A stretch of DNA of 64,000 nt from Corynebacterium jeikeium (GTDB taxonomy: Bacteria > Actinomycetota > Actinomycetes > Mycobacteriales > Mycobacteriaceae), in the NCBI GenBank assembly GCA_003955985.1, contig CP033784.1, positions 1,550,001 through 1,614,000 of the forward strand. Reading direction: 5' to 3'. Position numbers and translations under genes: made by a program. This document shows, one piece after another, positions 19,311 to 27,715 of the stretch (positions are counted from its first letter, which is position 1; each line of letters opens with the position of its first letter). The notes beneath the pieces were generated by a model. That model did not search any database, was not told the DNA's origin, and saw only the letters and a list, made by a program, of their open reading frames with translations.

Positions 19311-20774
19311 TTAGTTGCCAGCCAGCTTCTCGCGCAGAGCAGCGAGCTGCTCGTCGGAAGCCAGGGTGCCGCCTGCATTGTCTGCAGCCGGTGCGGCCGG
19401 AGCAGCCGGAGCTGCCTCGCCGGACTCGGAGGAGTAGTTCGAAGCGGTCTCTGCAGCCTCGGCAGCTGCAGCGCGGTGACGCTCGATCTGGGCAGCGTGC
19501 AGCTGGTGGTGACGCTCTGCCTCTGCGTAGCGAGCCTCCCACTCTGCGCGCTGGGTCTCGAAGCCCTCCATCCACTCGTTGGTCTCCGGGTCGAAGCCCT
19601 CCGGGAAGATGTAGTTGCCCTGCTCGTCGTAGGAGTCGCCCATGCCGTACTTGGTCGGGTCGAACTCTTCGGTGAAGTCCTCGTCAGCCTGCTTGAGGGA
19701 CAGGGAGATACGACGACGCTCGAGGTCGATGTCGATGACCTTGACCATGACCTGCTCGTCGACGGAGACAATCTGGTCCGGAACGTCGATGTGGCGGGAA
19801 GCCAGCTCGGAGATGTGAACCAGGCCCTCGATGCCCTCCTCGACGCGGACGAACGCACCGAACGGAACCAGCTTGGTGACCTTGCCCGGAACAATCTGGC
19901 CGATTGCGTGAGTGCGGGCGAAGACGCGCCACGGATCTTCCTGAGTAGCCTTCAGGGACAGGGAAACGCGCTCGCGGTTCAGGTCGACCTCGAGAACCTC
20001 GACGGTGACCTCGTCGCCAACCTGGACAACCTCGGACGGGTGGTCGATGTGCTTCCAGGACAGCTCGGAAACGTGAACCAGGCCGTCAACACCGCCGAGA
20101 TCGACGAATGCGCCGAAGTTGACGATGGAGGAAACGACACCCTTGCGGACCTGGCCCTTCTGCAGCTGGTGCAGGAACTCAGAGCGGACCTCAGACTGGG
20201 TCTGCTCGAGCCATGCACGGCGGGACAGAACGACGTTGTTGCGGTTCTTGTCGAGCTCGATGATCTTGGCCTCGATCTCCTGGCCGATGTACGGCTGGAG
20301 GTCGCGGACACGACGCATCTCGACGAGGGAAGCCGGCAGGAAGCCGCGCAGGCCGATGTCGAGGATCAGGCCGCCCTTGACGACCTCGATGACGGTACCG
20401 GTAACCGGTTCGTCGTTCTCCTTGAGCTGCTCGATGGTGCCCCAAGCACGCTCGTACTGAGCGCGCTTCTTGGACAGGATGAGGCGGCCTTCCTTGTCTT
20501 CCTTGGTCAGGACCAGCGCGTCGATCTCATCGCCAACTTCGACCACTTCGTCAGGGTCGACATCGTGCTTGATGGACAGTTCGCGGGAAGGAATGACACC
20601 TTCAGTCTTGTAGCCGATGTCGAGAAGAACCTCGTCGCGGTCAACCTTAACGACGGTGCCTTCAACGATGTCACCATCGTTGAAGTACTTCATCGTCGAG
20701 TCGACAGCGGCCAGGAAATCCTCAGCGGTGCCAATGTCGTTGATGGCAACCTGAGGGACGTTAGAAGTGGACAT
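19311..20774 (-). CDS. rpsA: 30S ribosomal protein S1
   Basis: S1 helps mRNA bind the 30S subunit. The 487-residue product has four S1/OB repeats (first one from GDIVEGTVVKVDRDEVLLDIG; others contain GLVHVSELSWKHIDHP and GLVHISELASRHIDVP), the actinobacterial four-domain form. It then has an acidic linker and an Ala/Glu/Pro-rich tail of about 90 residues. The ATG at 20774 gives MSTSNVPQVAIND, the usual actinobacterial start; GGAG is upstream. The codon use is highly biased, as expected for an abundant protein. The 3' neighbour is the IS element. Confidence 0.96.
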   Translation of the reverse strand: MSTSNVPQVAINDIGTAEDFLAAVDSTMKYFNDGDIVEGTVVKVDRDEVLLDIGYKTEGVIPSRELSIKHDVDPDEVVEVGDEIDALVLTKEDKEGRLILSKKRAQYERAWGTIEQLKENDEPVTGTVIEVVKGGLILDIGLRGFLPASLVEMRRVRDLQPYIGQEIEAKIIELDKNRNNVVLSRRAWLEQTQSEVRSEFLHQLQKGQVRKGVVSSIVNFGAFVDLGGVDGLVHVSELSWKHIDHPSEVVQVGDEVTVEVLEVDLNRERVSLSLKATQEDPWRVFARTHAIGQIVPGKVTKLVPFGAFVRVEEGIEGLVHISELASRHIDVPDQIVSVDEQVMVKVIDIDLERRRISLSLKQADEDFTEEFDPTKYGMGDSYDEQGNYIFPEGFDPETNEWMEGFETQRAEWEARYAEAERHHQLHAAQIERHRAAAAEAAETASNYSSESGEAAPAAPAAPAADNAGGTLASDEQLAALREKLAGN

Positions 20775-21056
20775 ATAAGATGTGCTCCGAAGCGGATAGA
20801 AATCGAAAAACGGACAATTTCGGCCTTGCCCCTCAAAGAAACCCCTGGACAACCGGGCCAAATCCGCTTTCGGCGAATCTCACCATTGGCAATTAGTTAA
20901 CCCGATGTCCATGAAGCTCGAGGCTGCAAAGTCGGCACGCTAATGCATACCTAGCGAACAATACCGATTTGAGCTGCGACATTCAAGTCCGCAACACATC
21001 CGCGGCAAGCCCGCAACAAGTCCGCCGACCAGCACTACGGCCCGACCTTCGCACCA

Positions 21057-23702
21057 CTAATGCGCAGCAGTATCCCAATTCACACCAGCACCGATAGAAA
21101 CATCCAACGGCACCAACAATTCAGCCGCCGAGTCCATCTCCCGATGCAGCAGCTCCTTGATGGCCGCCTCTTCCCCATCTGCAACTTCAACAACCAATTC
21201 GTCATGAACCTGCAGGAGGACACGTGAGCGCAACCCGCCCCGTCGTAAAGCATCGTCGACCCGGAGCATTGCAATCTTAATAATGTCTGCCGCCGAGCCC
21301 TGGATCGGCGAGTTCAATGCCGCGCGTTCCGCGTTATCGCGAGCGATGCGGTTGTCGGCGTTGAGTTCCGGCAGGTAGCGACGACGATCGAACATCGTGG
21401 CCGTAAAGCCGTCCTTGCGCGCCCGCTCAACAACCTTGTGCAGATAATCGCGCACACCACCGAAGCGCTCGAAGTAGTCCTCCATGAGCTTCTTCGCCTC
21501 GCGCTGCGGAATGTCGAGCTGCTGAGCCAGACCAAAAGCGCTCAGACCATAAGCCAATCCGTAGCTCATCGCCTTTACACGACGACGCAGCTCAGGCGTA
21601 ACCTCATCGATGCCGACGCCGAAGACCTTCGAGCCGACGTAGTTATGCAGGTCCTCGCCCTGGCGGTAGGCCTCAATCAGCCCCGGATCCTGCGATAGGT
21701 GCGCCATCACGCGCATCTCAATCTGCGAGTAGTCCGCGGTGATCAGCTGCTCATAGCCATCGCCGACCACGAACGCCTCACGAATCCGTCGCCCGAACTC
21801 CGTGCGCACCGGGATGTTCTGCAGATTCGGCTCCGTCGACGACAGACGCCCCGTCGCCGCGACCGCCTGATTAAAAGTCGTATGAATACGGCCATCATCA
21901 GCGACAGCCTTAATCAGCCCCTCCACGGTCGACTTCATCTTCTGCGACTCGCGGAACTTCAACAGGTAATCCAGGAACGGATGCGGGTTGACCTTCGCCA
22001 GCCCCTCAATTTCCTTCGCCGCCGTGGAATAGCCCGTCTTCGTCTTCTTTGTCTTGGGCATTCCCAGCTGGTCAAACAGGACCTCTTGCAACTGCTTCGG
22101 CGATCCGAGATTCAGCTCAGGCTTATCGACGAGGTTGCGAGCCTCACTCTCCGCCTCATCGGTAGCCGCCTGCGCCTGCTTTCGGAGCTCCTCGAGCGCA
22201 TCAACATCGACAGCGATACCGGCACGCTCCATCCGACCCAGCACTGGGGCGAGCGGGACTTCCAGGTCGGCGTACACACTGTAGAGCCCGGCCTCGTCGA
22301 GTTCGACAGCCAATCGCTCAGCCAGGTCGATGACGGCGGCGACATGGGAAGCGTCTTCGGCCGGGCCATCGAGCAGGGTCATCTGGCCCTCGGCCTGCGA
22401 AAGAGTCTGGCCCAGGTGACGCTGGACGACGTTGTCCAAGCTGTAGCTGCGCTGGCTTGGGCGCAGCAGATACGCAGCCAGGAAGGTGTCGTGGATGACC
22501 CCGGCCAGCTCGAAGTCGTAGTTCCAGAGTGCATGCATGGCCGTTTTAGAGTCATGCACCAGCTTCGGATGGTCGCCAGCGAGCCACTCGCGCAGTGCGT
22601 CGGCATCTTCGGCGGAAAGATCACCCAAGTCGAGAGAAACAGCCTGGCCGGAGGTCTTGCCCTTCTCATCTGCGGAGCCAATCATCAGGGTGTGCTCCCC
22701 GACCTGCAACGCGGCCGGCTCGTGCAGATTATCGAGCCAGGCAGCCAGGGCGCCGTCGTCAAGCGAAACAGCCTCGAGCTTTGTCGCACTGTCGCTGGTG
22801 GAGGCGGTGACGCCCGCGCCTTCGATGGAAAGGGTGCGGAACACGCGCTCGCGAAGGTTGTCGCCGAATTCGAGGCGGTCGAAGAAGTCGATGATGCCCT
22901 GGGCGTCGGCGGGACGGAGCTCGAGCTCGTTCGGACCATACGGCAAGGGCAGGTCCTTGACCATTTCGGTGATGTCGCGGTTCAGCTGGACGTTTGCGAC
23001 GCGCTCGCGGAAGTTATCGCCGACTTTGCCGCGGATTTCGTCAGCGTGGTCGATGAGGTTTGCCAGCGTGCCGTACTGAACGATCCACTTCGTCGCTGTC
23101 TTCTCCCCGACACCCGGAATGCCCGGGAGGTTGTCGGAGGGGTCGCCGCGGAGAGCCGCGAAGTCCGGGTACTGAGTCGGCGTCAGACCGTACTTCTTCT
23201 CGATAGCAGCAGGCGTGAAGCGATGCAGCGTGGTGACGCCGCGCATTGGATAAAGCACCGTGGTGGTGTCGTTGACCAACTGGAACGAGTCGCGATCCCC
23301 GGTGACGATGAGCGTTTCGAAGCCCTCAGGCTTGGCCTGGGTAGCCAACGTCGCGATAATGTCGTCGGCCTCATAGTTGTCCTTTTCCAGCGTGACGATG
23401 CCCATCTCTTTCAGCACCTGCTGAATAAGCGGCACCTGACCACGGAATTCCTCAGGAGTCTTCTCACGCTGAGCCTTATACTCCGGGAAGATCTCGTTGC
23501 GGAAGGTCTCGCGGGCGACATCGAAGGCGACCGCCACGTGCGTGGGCGTTTCCTCGCTGAGGATATTGGACAGCATAGAAAGGAAGCCGTACACCGCGTT
23601 CGTTGTCTGACCACCGGTAGTTGAGAAATTATCCACCGGAAGGGCAAAGAACGCGCGGAAGGCCATGGAATGACCGTCGATAAGCATGAGGGTCTTCTTC
23701 AT
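21057..23702 (-). CDS. polA: DNA polymerase I
   Basis: Pol I fills gaps in excision repair and removes RNA primers. The 881-residue product has an N-terminal 5' nuclease (LMLIDGHSMAFRAFFALP; VTGDRDSFQLV; helix-hairpin-helix GVGEKTATKW). The middle domain seems to lack the catalytic acids of a proofreading exonuclease (VSLDLGDL where DxE is expected). The polymerase domain has motif A DYSQIEMRVMAHLS, the O-helix RRRVKAMSYGLAYG and motif C QVHDELVVEV. TACACT at 23711-23716 lies eight bases before the ATG, suggesting a leaderless mRNA. Confidence 0.96.
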   Translation of the reverse strand: MKKTLMLIDGHSMAFRAFFALPVDNFSTTGGQTTNAVYGFLSMLSNILSEETPTHVAVAFDVARETFRNEIFPEYKAQREKTPEEFRGQVPLIQQVLKEMGIVTLEKDNYEADDIIATLATQAKPEGFETLIVTGDRDSFQLVNDTTTVLYPMRGVTTLHRFTPAAIEKKYGLTPTQYPDFAALRGDPSDNLPGIPGVGEKTATKWIVQYGTLANLIDHADEIRGKVGDNFRERVANVQLNRDITEMVKDLPLPYGPNELELRPADAQGIIDFFDRLEFGDNLRERVFRTLSIEGAGVTASTSDSATKLEAVSLDDGALAAWLDNLHEPAALQVGEHTLMIGSADEKGKTSGQAVSLDLGDLSAEDADALREWLAGDHPKLVHDSKTAMHALWNYDFELAGVIHDTFLAAYLLRPSQRSYSLDNVVQRHLGQTLSQAEGQMTLLDGPAEDASHVAAVIDLAERLAVELDEAGLYSVYADLEVPLAPVLGRMERAGIAVDVDALEELRKQAQAATDEAESEARNLVDKPELNLGSPKQLQEVLFDQLGMPKTKKTKTGYSTAAKEIEGLAKVNPHPFLDYLLKFRESQKMKSTVEGLIKAVADDGRIHTTFNQAVAATGRLSSTEPNLQNIPVRTEFGRRIREAFVVGDGYEQLITADYSQIEMRVMAHLSQDPGLIEAYRQGEDLHNYVGSKVFGVGIDEVTPELRRRVKAMSYGLAYGLSAFGLAQQLDIPQREAKKLMEDYFERFGGVRDYLHKVVERARKDGFTATMFDRRRYLPELNADNRIARDNAERAALNSPIQGSAADIIKIAMLRVDDALRRGGLRSRVLLQVHDELVVEVADGEEAAIKELLHREMDSAAELLVPLDVSIGAGVNWDTAAH

Positions 23703-24146
23703 GACATCCCAGTGTAGGAAAATATTGAACAGCGTAGGAAAACTGAGATACGCGCTGAGGAATCGCGAGCTGCGGAGGATGAGCTGTTGGCCAGTCAGCT
23801 TCAGTGAACAATAATTACGGTAATCAGGCTGTATTTTGAAACGAGTTCAGCAGCCCCTTAGTCCACCTGAACAGTGATTCGCAAGAGTGAGCCTCTCGAG
23901 CGTCGCTTGGCACCTGGTTTCAGTTTCCGAAATGCTGTAATCCAACTTTAATATTCGCCTTATTTTCCTGGAGTTTTTCCATATTTTCCAGCGATTGGTC
24001 AACAACATGCACGGAACCTGCCCCAAATGAGGCACCTCGAAATTACCCCCTCTTTGAGGTGGCCGCGAAAACATATCGCCACGTCCTGCGCATGCCTCTG
24101 AAATCAATTGGCGTAGTTACGCTTTCATGGCTTTAGACTCTTCAGC
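23703..24146. other. Divergent intergenic region polA / tetR
   Basis: Holds the polA -10 (23711-23716) and the TetR gene -10 TAGACT (24134-24139). No supported gene or strong palindrome is seen in the rest, which is more A/T-rich than the neighbouring genes. Confidence 0.5.
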
Positions 24147-24737
24147 ATGAGTGAGTTCGATTCGACCGATTTCCAACGGAGCGCCCAGTCCACCCGCGAG
24201 CGCATCATCGCGGCTGCAGCTCGGCACTTCGCGCGCAAGCCTTTGCGAAGCGTGCCGCTGAAGGAAATTGCCAGCGATGCGGGCGTTAGCGCGCCGCTCA
24301 TCATCAAGTACTTCGGCTCCAAAGAAGGTCTCATGGCCGAACTGATTGACTTCAGCCAGTTCAAAGGCACACTCAGCCGAGCTCCCTTCAATGAACTTGG
24401 CCAGCGGATGGCCAGCGCTATTTTGACTGGTCAAGGAATGGCCGGACAGTCCATGATTCCGCTGATTGTCGGATCCCTCGACTCCGAGGAAACCGCAAAA
24501 GTCATTGCCGAGCGGTTCAATGAAGCTGTTGCAGATGACTTGATTCGCCGCGTCGAAGAGGACGGACCGGAAGACGTTAGCCACGACGCTGCTGTGCACC
24601 GCAGCCAGATGGCTATTTCCCTCTGCGTCGGATACCTAGTTCTTTCTGATACTGGTCTGATTGATGAGGCCAACGCGCCGAGGATTTCGGTTGAGGCCCT
24701 GGGCAGCTGCCTGCAGCAAATCATCGAGCACGGCTAA
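24147..24737 (+). CDS. TetR/AcrR-family transcriptional regulator
   Basis: A 196-residue regulator. The N-terminal helix-turn-helix is typical (RERIIAAAARHFARKPLRSV, then IASDAGVSAPLIIKYFGSKEGL). The C-terminal ligand domain of about 130 residues is divergent, so effector and targets are unknown. TAGACT at 24134-24139 lies seven bases before the ATG. It is divergent from polA and upstream of the DUF368 gene, but a terminator separates it from the latter. Confidence 0.9.
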   Translation: MSEFDSTDFQRSAQSTRERIIAAAARHFARKPLRSVPLKEIASDAGVSAPLIIKYFGSKEGLMAELIDFSQFKGTLSRAPFNELGQRMASAILTGQGMAGQSMIPLIVGSLDSEETAKVIAERFNEAVADDLIRRVEEDGPEDVSHDAAVHRSQMAISLCVGYLVLSDTGLIDEANAPRISVEALGSCLQQIIEHG

Positions 24738-24829
24738 GAACTGAGCACGGCCAAGGAAGCAGCTCCACTGCCCACTGCCTACTGCCACCACCCACTGCCA
24801 CCGACTACTCCTGCGTAACTCACTGAATC

Positions 24830-24858
24830 AGCAGCGCCACCCCAGGCGCTGCTTTTTT
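24830..24858 (+). terminator. Rho-independent terminator after the TetR gene
   Basis: AGCAGCGCC, ACCCCA loop, GGCGCTGCT, then a run of T. Confidence 0.9.
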
Positions 24859-24932
24859 GTTTTGTGTCCTTAATCGCACCCCGAAGCCACTAATACACAC
24901 ACGGAAATACGCTTCTTCTCAGGTGGAAGACA

Positions 24933-24938
24933 TACAAT
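24933..24938 (+). promoter_or_regulatory. -10 hexamer TACAAT for the DUF368 gene
   Basis: The hexamer is eight bases before ATG 24947, the start that matches the family. Earlier in-frame starts lie upstream of the promoter. Confidence 0.6.
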
Positions 24939-24946
24939 GGCCTGCG

Positions 24947-25924
24947 ATGTCTACTGAAAATACGAGCGCTCCTGGCGCAGAGTCGACCACGCTGCCGACC
25001 ACGAGCCCCTACTCTGAAATCCCGAAGCCGACCCCGCTGGGTGTCATCGCCAACGCAGTTCGCGGTGGCCTCATTGGTCTCGCCGAGACGATTCCGGGGG
25101 TCTCCGGCGGCACGCTTGCGCTGATCACGGGCATCTACGGACGCCTGATTGAATCGGCCAAGCGCATCACCGATCTGCCGCGGGCAATGTCGAAGGGCAC
25201 CTTCAAGGAGGACCTACGCAGGATCGACTGGTGGCTGCTCATTCCGGTGGCTATCGGCATGGTTGCCATGGTCTTCTCCATGGCAGGCGTCATGGAGAAC
25301 TTCGTCACCAACCAACCAGTCGCTTCCCGAGCACTGTTCATGGGCATGATCGCCGCCTCGATCACCATGCCGCTGAACGAGCTACCGCCAGGCGCTCTGC
25401 GTCAGCCGGGCATGCGCGGCAAGGCCATCGCCGTCTTCCTGTTCTTCAGCATCGCCCTGTTCGCGCTTACTTCCCTGCCACAGGCCGCACCGACGCAGCC
25501 GCCTCTCTGGCTCGTACTCATCGCCGCCTCGATTGCCGTGTGCGCACTGGTTCTGCCGGGCGTTTCGGGCTCTTTCTTCCTACTGGTCATCGGACTCTAC
25601 GCACCGACCATGGGCGCAATTCACGACCGTGACTTCGCCTACATCGGCACGTTCTTCGTCGGCGCGCTGATCGGCATCGTCCTGTTCATCCGCCTCCTCG
25701 AATGGCTGCTGAGTACGCACCAGGCGCTCACGTTGGTCGCCATGTCCGGCCTCATGCTCGGTTCACTGCGCGCTCTCTGGCCGTGGCAGACCGAAAACAA
25801 CGAGCTCCAGGGCATCGGCTCCGACTGGGGACTCGCCCTCGGACTGTTCATTCTCGGCGCCGCAATCGTCAGCGTCGTCGCTTATGCGCAGCGCCGTTTT
25901 TCTAATTCGGGGTCGATGGACTAA
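24947..25924 (+). CDS. DUF368 membrane protein, PopT-like polyprenyl-phosphate transporter
   Basis: A 325-residue membrane protein with about eight helices and an internal duplication. The two signature loops are IPGVSGGTLALITGIYGRL and LPGVSGSFFLLVIGLYAP. DUF368 proteins (PopT) have been shown elsewhere to recycle undecaprenyl phosphate across the membrane for cell-wall synthesis. In this genus the carrier is presumably decaprenyl or undecaprenyl phosphate (inference). The N-terminal 35 residues are polar. The tRNA gene follows 50 bases downstream. Confidence 0.88.
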   Translation: MSTENTSAPGAESTTLPTTSPYSEIPKPTPLGVIANAVRGGLIGLAETIPGVSGGTLALITGIYGRLIESAKRITDLPRAMSKGTFKEDLRRIDWWLLIPVAIGMVAMVFSMAGVMENFVTNQPVASRALFMGMIAASITMPLNELPPGALRQPGMRGKAIAVFLFFSIALFALTSLPQAAPTQPPLWLVLIAASIAVCALVLPGVSGSFFLLVIGLYAPTMGAIHDRDFAYIGTFFVGALIGIVLFIRLLEWLLSTHQALTLVAMSGLMLGSLRALWPWQTENNELQGIGSDWGLALGLFILGAAIVSVVAYAQRRFSNSGSMD

Positions 25925-25974
25925 ACTAGTCAAAGTCGCTTCGATAGAGCATTTTCGCTTATCGACGGCTTTGC

Positions 25975-26048
25975 GCCCCTGTAGCCCAATTGGCAGAGGC
26001 AACGGATTCAAAACCCGTCCAGTGTGAGTTCGAGTCTCACCGGGGGCA
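25975..26048 (+). tRNA. tRNA-Leu (anticodon CAA), short variable arm
   Basis: A 74-nt cloverleaf. The acceptor GCCCCTG pairs with CGGGGGC (one G-U), and the discriminator is A. D arm GCC/GGC; anticodon stem ACGGA/CCCGT with loop TTCAAAA; T arm GTGAG/CTCAC with loop TTCGAGT. The anticodon reads CAA (Leu), but the variable region is only five bases, whereas standard tRNA-Leu has a long arm. The base next to the loop is an A-C mismatch. CCA is not encoded. A terminator follows. Confidence 0.85.
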
Positions 26049-26055
26049 CGATTTT

Positions 26056-26101
26056 AAAACCCGCCTTCACCTGACTTTTAGCCTGGTGGGGGCGGGTTTT
26101 T
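26056..26101 (+). terminator. Terminator after tRNA-Leu
   Basis: AAAACCCGCC pairs with GGCGGGTTTT, with CACC/GGTG extending the stem. A T run follows. Confidence 0.85.
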
Positions 26102-26114
26102 GGTTGGGTTAGTA

Positions 26115-26160
26115 TTCACTATCTTTCACTCTTTTTCACGCACTTTCACGTACTTTCACG
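26115..26160. repeat. Five TTCAC motifs at exact 10-bp spacing
   Basis: TTCAC occurs at 26115, 26125, 26135, 26145 and 26155, one helical turn apart. The last two units are identical ACTTTCACG. The run is followed at 26166-26196 by the A-rich pair TGAGCCAAAAAA and GAGCC. The placement behind a tRNA recalls integrase arm-site arrays. Confidence 0.7.
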
Positions 26161-26253
26161 GGTATTTTGCACCAAAAATGAGCCAAAAAAGAGCCACGTA
26201 TTGCCTGCTGAATCCTGCGTTAACTCCTGGGTGAATCTGTTTTTGGGCATAAG

Positions 26254-26286
26254 AAAACCCCGCCACTACCGATTGAGTGAACGGGG
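26254..26286 (-). terminator. Terminator of a minus-strand transcript
   Basis: On the minus strand CCCCG TT CACT, loop, AGTG G CGGGG, then TTTT. It supports transcription of the small minus-strand gene at 26324-26626. Confidence 0.7.
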
Positions 26287-26290
26287 CAGT

Positions 26291-26335
26291 GCCATGGCGG
26301 GGACTCGCACCCCGCGAATGTGGCTACTCCATGGC
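26291..26335. repeat. Nested inverted repeats, tRNA-like
   Basis: Outer arms GCCATGG (26291-26297) and CCATGGC (26329-26335) enclose an inner hairpin GCGGGG-ACTCGCA-CCCCGC. On the minus strand the inner hairpin has a 7-base loop TGCGAGT like a T arm, followed by CCATGGCA like an acceptor 3' strand. Confidence 0.45.
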
Positions 26336-26626
26336 TTTTGAGTCCGTTGATTTCAACAGGCGAGCATACGCTCTGAAAACTTCTTCATCGCCATCGACGT
26401 ACTCGGACATCCCACTCAACAAAGCTTGCCGCTGCTCTTCTATGATGGAGACTCGAAACTCAGCGATGTCTTCTGCAAGATAGGTGGCTGCGACTGCGTA
26501 GCGGCGCAGTGCCGCGGTTACTTCTGATTTGCCGCCGCGGTCGCCGATGCGGGCGCGGTTGATAAACGGCACGAATTGTACCGCGCCGAAGTTGTGCTGC
26601 AGACACTCGCTCAACTGCCCGGTCAC
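26324..26626 (-). CDS. Small hypothetical protein, possibly truncated
   Basis: A 100-residue frame starting at GTG 26626. The product is charged and helical (VTAALRRYAVAATYLAEDIAE; SIIEEQRQALLSGMSEYVDG) with an amino-acid mix like a real protein, and a terminator lies just beyond its stop. No family is recognised. The frame begins only 18 bp from hairpin-repeat copy C, and no ribosome site is evident. It may be the 3' part of a longer gene broken near the repeat. Confidence 0.4.
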   Translation of the reverse strand: MTGQLSECLQHNFGAVQFVPFINRARIGDRGGKSEVTAALRRYAVAATYLAEDIAEFRVSIIEEQRQALLSGMSEYVDGDEEVFRAYARLLKSTDSKAME

Positions 26627-26643
26627 GCATTAAAAACTGCCGA

Positions 26644-26712
26644 GACGGTTTCCGCTTCACCAACAGCCGTTCAGTGTGCAGCAAATGCATTCTGGTGAAG
26701 CGGAAGCCGTTC
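26644..26712. repeat. Dispersed hairpin repeat, copy C
   Basis: The arms GACGGTTTCCGCTTCACCA and TGGTGAAGCGGAAGCCGTT pair over about 19 bp around a loop with AGTGTGCAGCAAATG. This is the best-paired copy. Confidence 0.85.
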
Positions 26713-26775
26713 TTTTGCAGCAGGCATCCAACTGGACTCTGGCCAATTGGCGTCATCAACAAACGAAGCCCGCTG

Positions 26776-27534
26776 CTACAGGTTATCCACCGCGTACTGA
26801 GCTTCCTCCGGAGTAAACTGCTCGCCGTATTCCGACGTCAGCTGCTCGTAAACCGCATCCGGGGACATCGCCATCGAATCCTGGTAGATTCTCGCCTTTT
26901 CCAGTGCGTTCTTATTCCAGTCCGCATCGAGATTGTCCATTGCATACTGGGCTGCCTCCGGTGAGAACTTCTCGCCGTACTCCGAGGTCAGCTGATCATA
27001 AATACCGGCCTTCGACATGTGCATGCGATTCGCGTAAATCTCTGCCTTGCGGAGAGCATTCTTGTATTCGGTCGGGACCTTCTCATCCTGCTTTTGCTGC
27101 TCCCCCGTCTGACCTTGCTGCTCATCTACACCTGCCTCGGAAGACTCAGCGAAATCGGCATTCTCAACAGTCCCAGAATCAGCCGCAACGGCAGTCTCCG
27201 AACCAAAGAGAGATGCAGCTTCAGAATCGGAACCCGACTCAGTGTCACCGCCACCAGTCAAGCTGGCCGCCACAGCGAGGACCACGACAGCGCCCGCGGC
27301 AATACCACCCCATTTGAAGCAGCCACCCTTCTTCTTTTCTTTCGGAGCCGGAGGCATCTGCCCCGCTGCCGACGGACCCTGCGGGTAGGGCTGCTGGCCG
27401 AGCGGATCCTGCGGGCTGTGCTGGTAGGACTGCTGCCCCAGCGAATCCTGCGGATTCTGGGAGCCGTACGGATTCTGGGAGCCATACGGGTTCTGTGGAC
27501 TCTGCGGGTTCTGGGGGAAAGTGGAATCGGACAT
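26776..27534 (-). CDS. Ltp-family surface protein with two Ltp repeats
   Basis: A 252-residue protein. The N-terminal 60 residues are Gln/Pro/Gly/Tyr-rich with NPYGSQ repeats and precede a single membrane helix (about residues 70-90, after KKKGGCFKWGG). An acidic Ser/Glu/Gln linker follows. The C-terminus has two copies of a 43-residue module (ALRKAEIYANRMHMSKAGIY..., ALEKARIYQDSMAMSPDAVY...), each with LTSEYGE(K/Q)F. This is the Ltp module found in a streptococcal prophage lipoprotein that blocks superinfecting phage DNA entry. Here the anchor is a helix rather than a classic lipobox. AGGAGG lies nine bases before ATG 27534. Confidence 0.82.
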   Translation of the reverse strand: MSDSTFPQNPQSPQNPYGSQNPYGSQNPQDSLGQQSYQHSPQDPLGQQPYPQGPSAAGQMPPAPKEKKKGGCFKWGGIAAGAVVVLAVAASLTGGGDTESGSDSEAASLFGSETAVAADSGTVENADFAESSEAGVDEQQGQTGEQQKQDEKVPTEYKNALRKAEIYANRMHMSKAGIYDQLTSEYGEKFSPEAAQYAMDNLDADWNKNALEKARIYQDSMAMSPDAVYEQLTSEYGEQFTPEEAQYAVDNL

Positions 27535-27678
27535 CGTAAGAAGCCTCCTGCGTAGAAGTTGCAATAAACGAACAGCTCTCTGTCGTCAGTTGGAACTATC
27601 CCAGGAACTCCGGATTCAACTTTCCGCACTACACAAATATTTTCGATTCGCGAACCATAAGGCACCACTGAAGGTAAG

Positions 27679-27715
27679 AAAAAACCAGGCCTCTACCCCA
27701 TAGAACAGGGCTTGG
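27679..27715 (-). terminator. Weak terminator-like hairpin
   Basis: On the minus strand CCAAGCC pairs with GGCCTGG (one mismatch), followed by TTTTTT. No minus-strand gene ends clearly before it. Confidence 0.3.

Noticed and set aside
19476..20900. 474-codon plus-strand frame opposite rpsA
   Set aside because: Arises from the strong codon bias of rpsA; acidic Asp/Leu/Val composition typical of such shadows.
21699..23624. 641-codon plus-strand frame opposite polA
   Set aside because: Antisense shadow of polA with an improbable Arg/Leu/His-rich product.
23847..24107. 86-codon minus-strand frame in the polA/tetR gap
   Set aside because: No start signal, and composition unlike neighbouring genes.
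26460..26762. Minus-strand frame through hairpin repeat C
   Set aside because: Its N-terminal part is translated repeat, as is the end of the 17649-17840 frame; the similarity between them is DNA-level.
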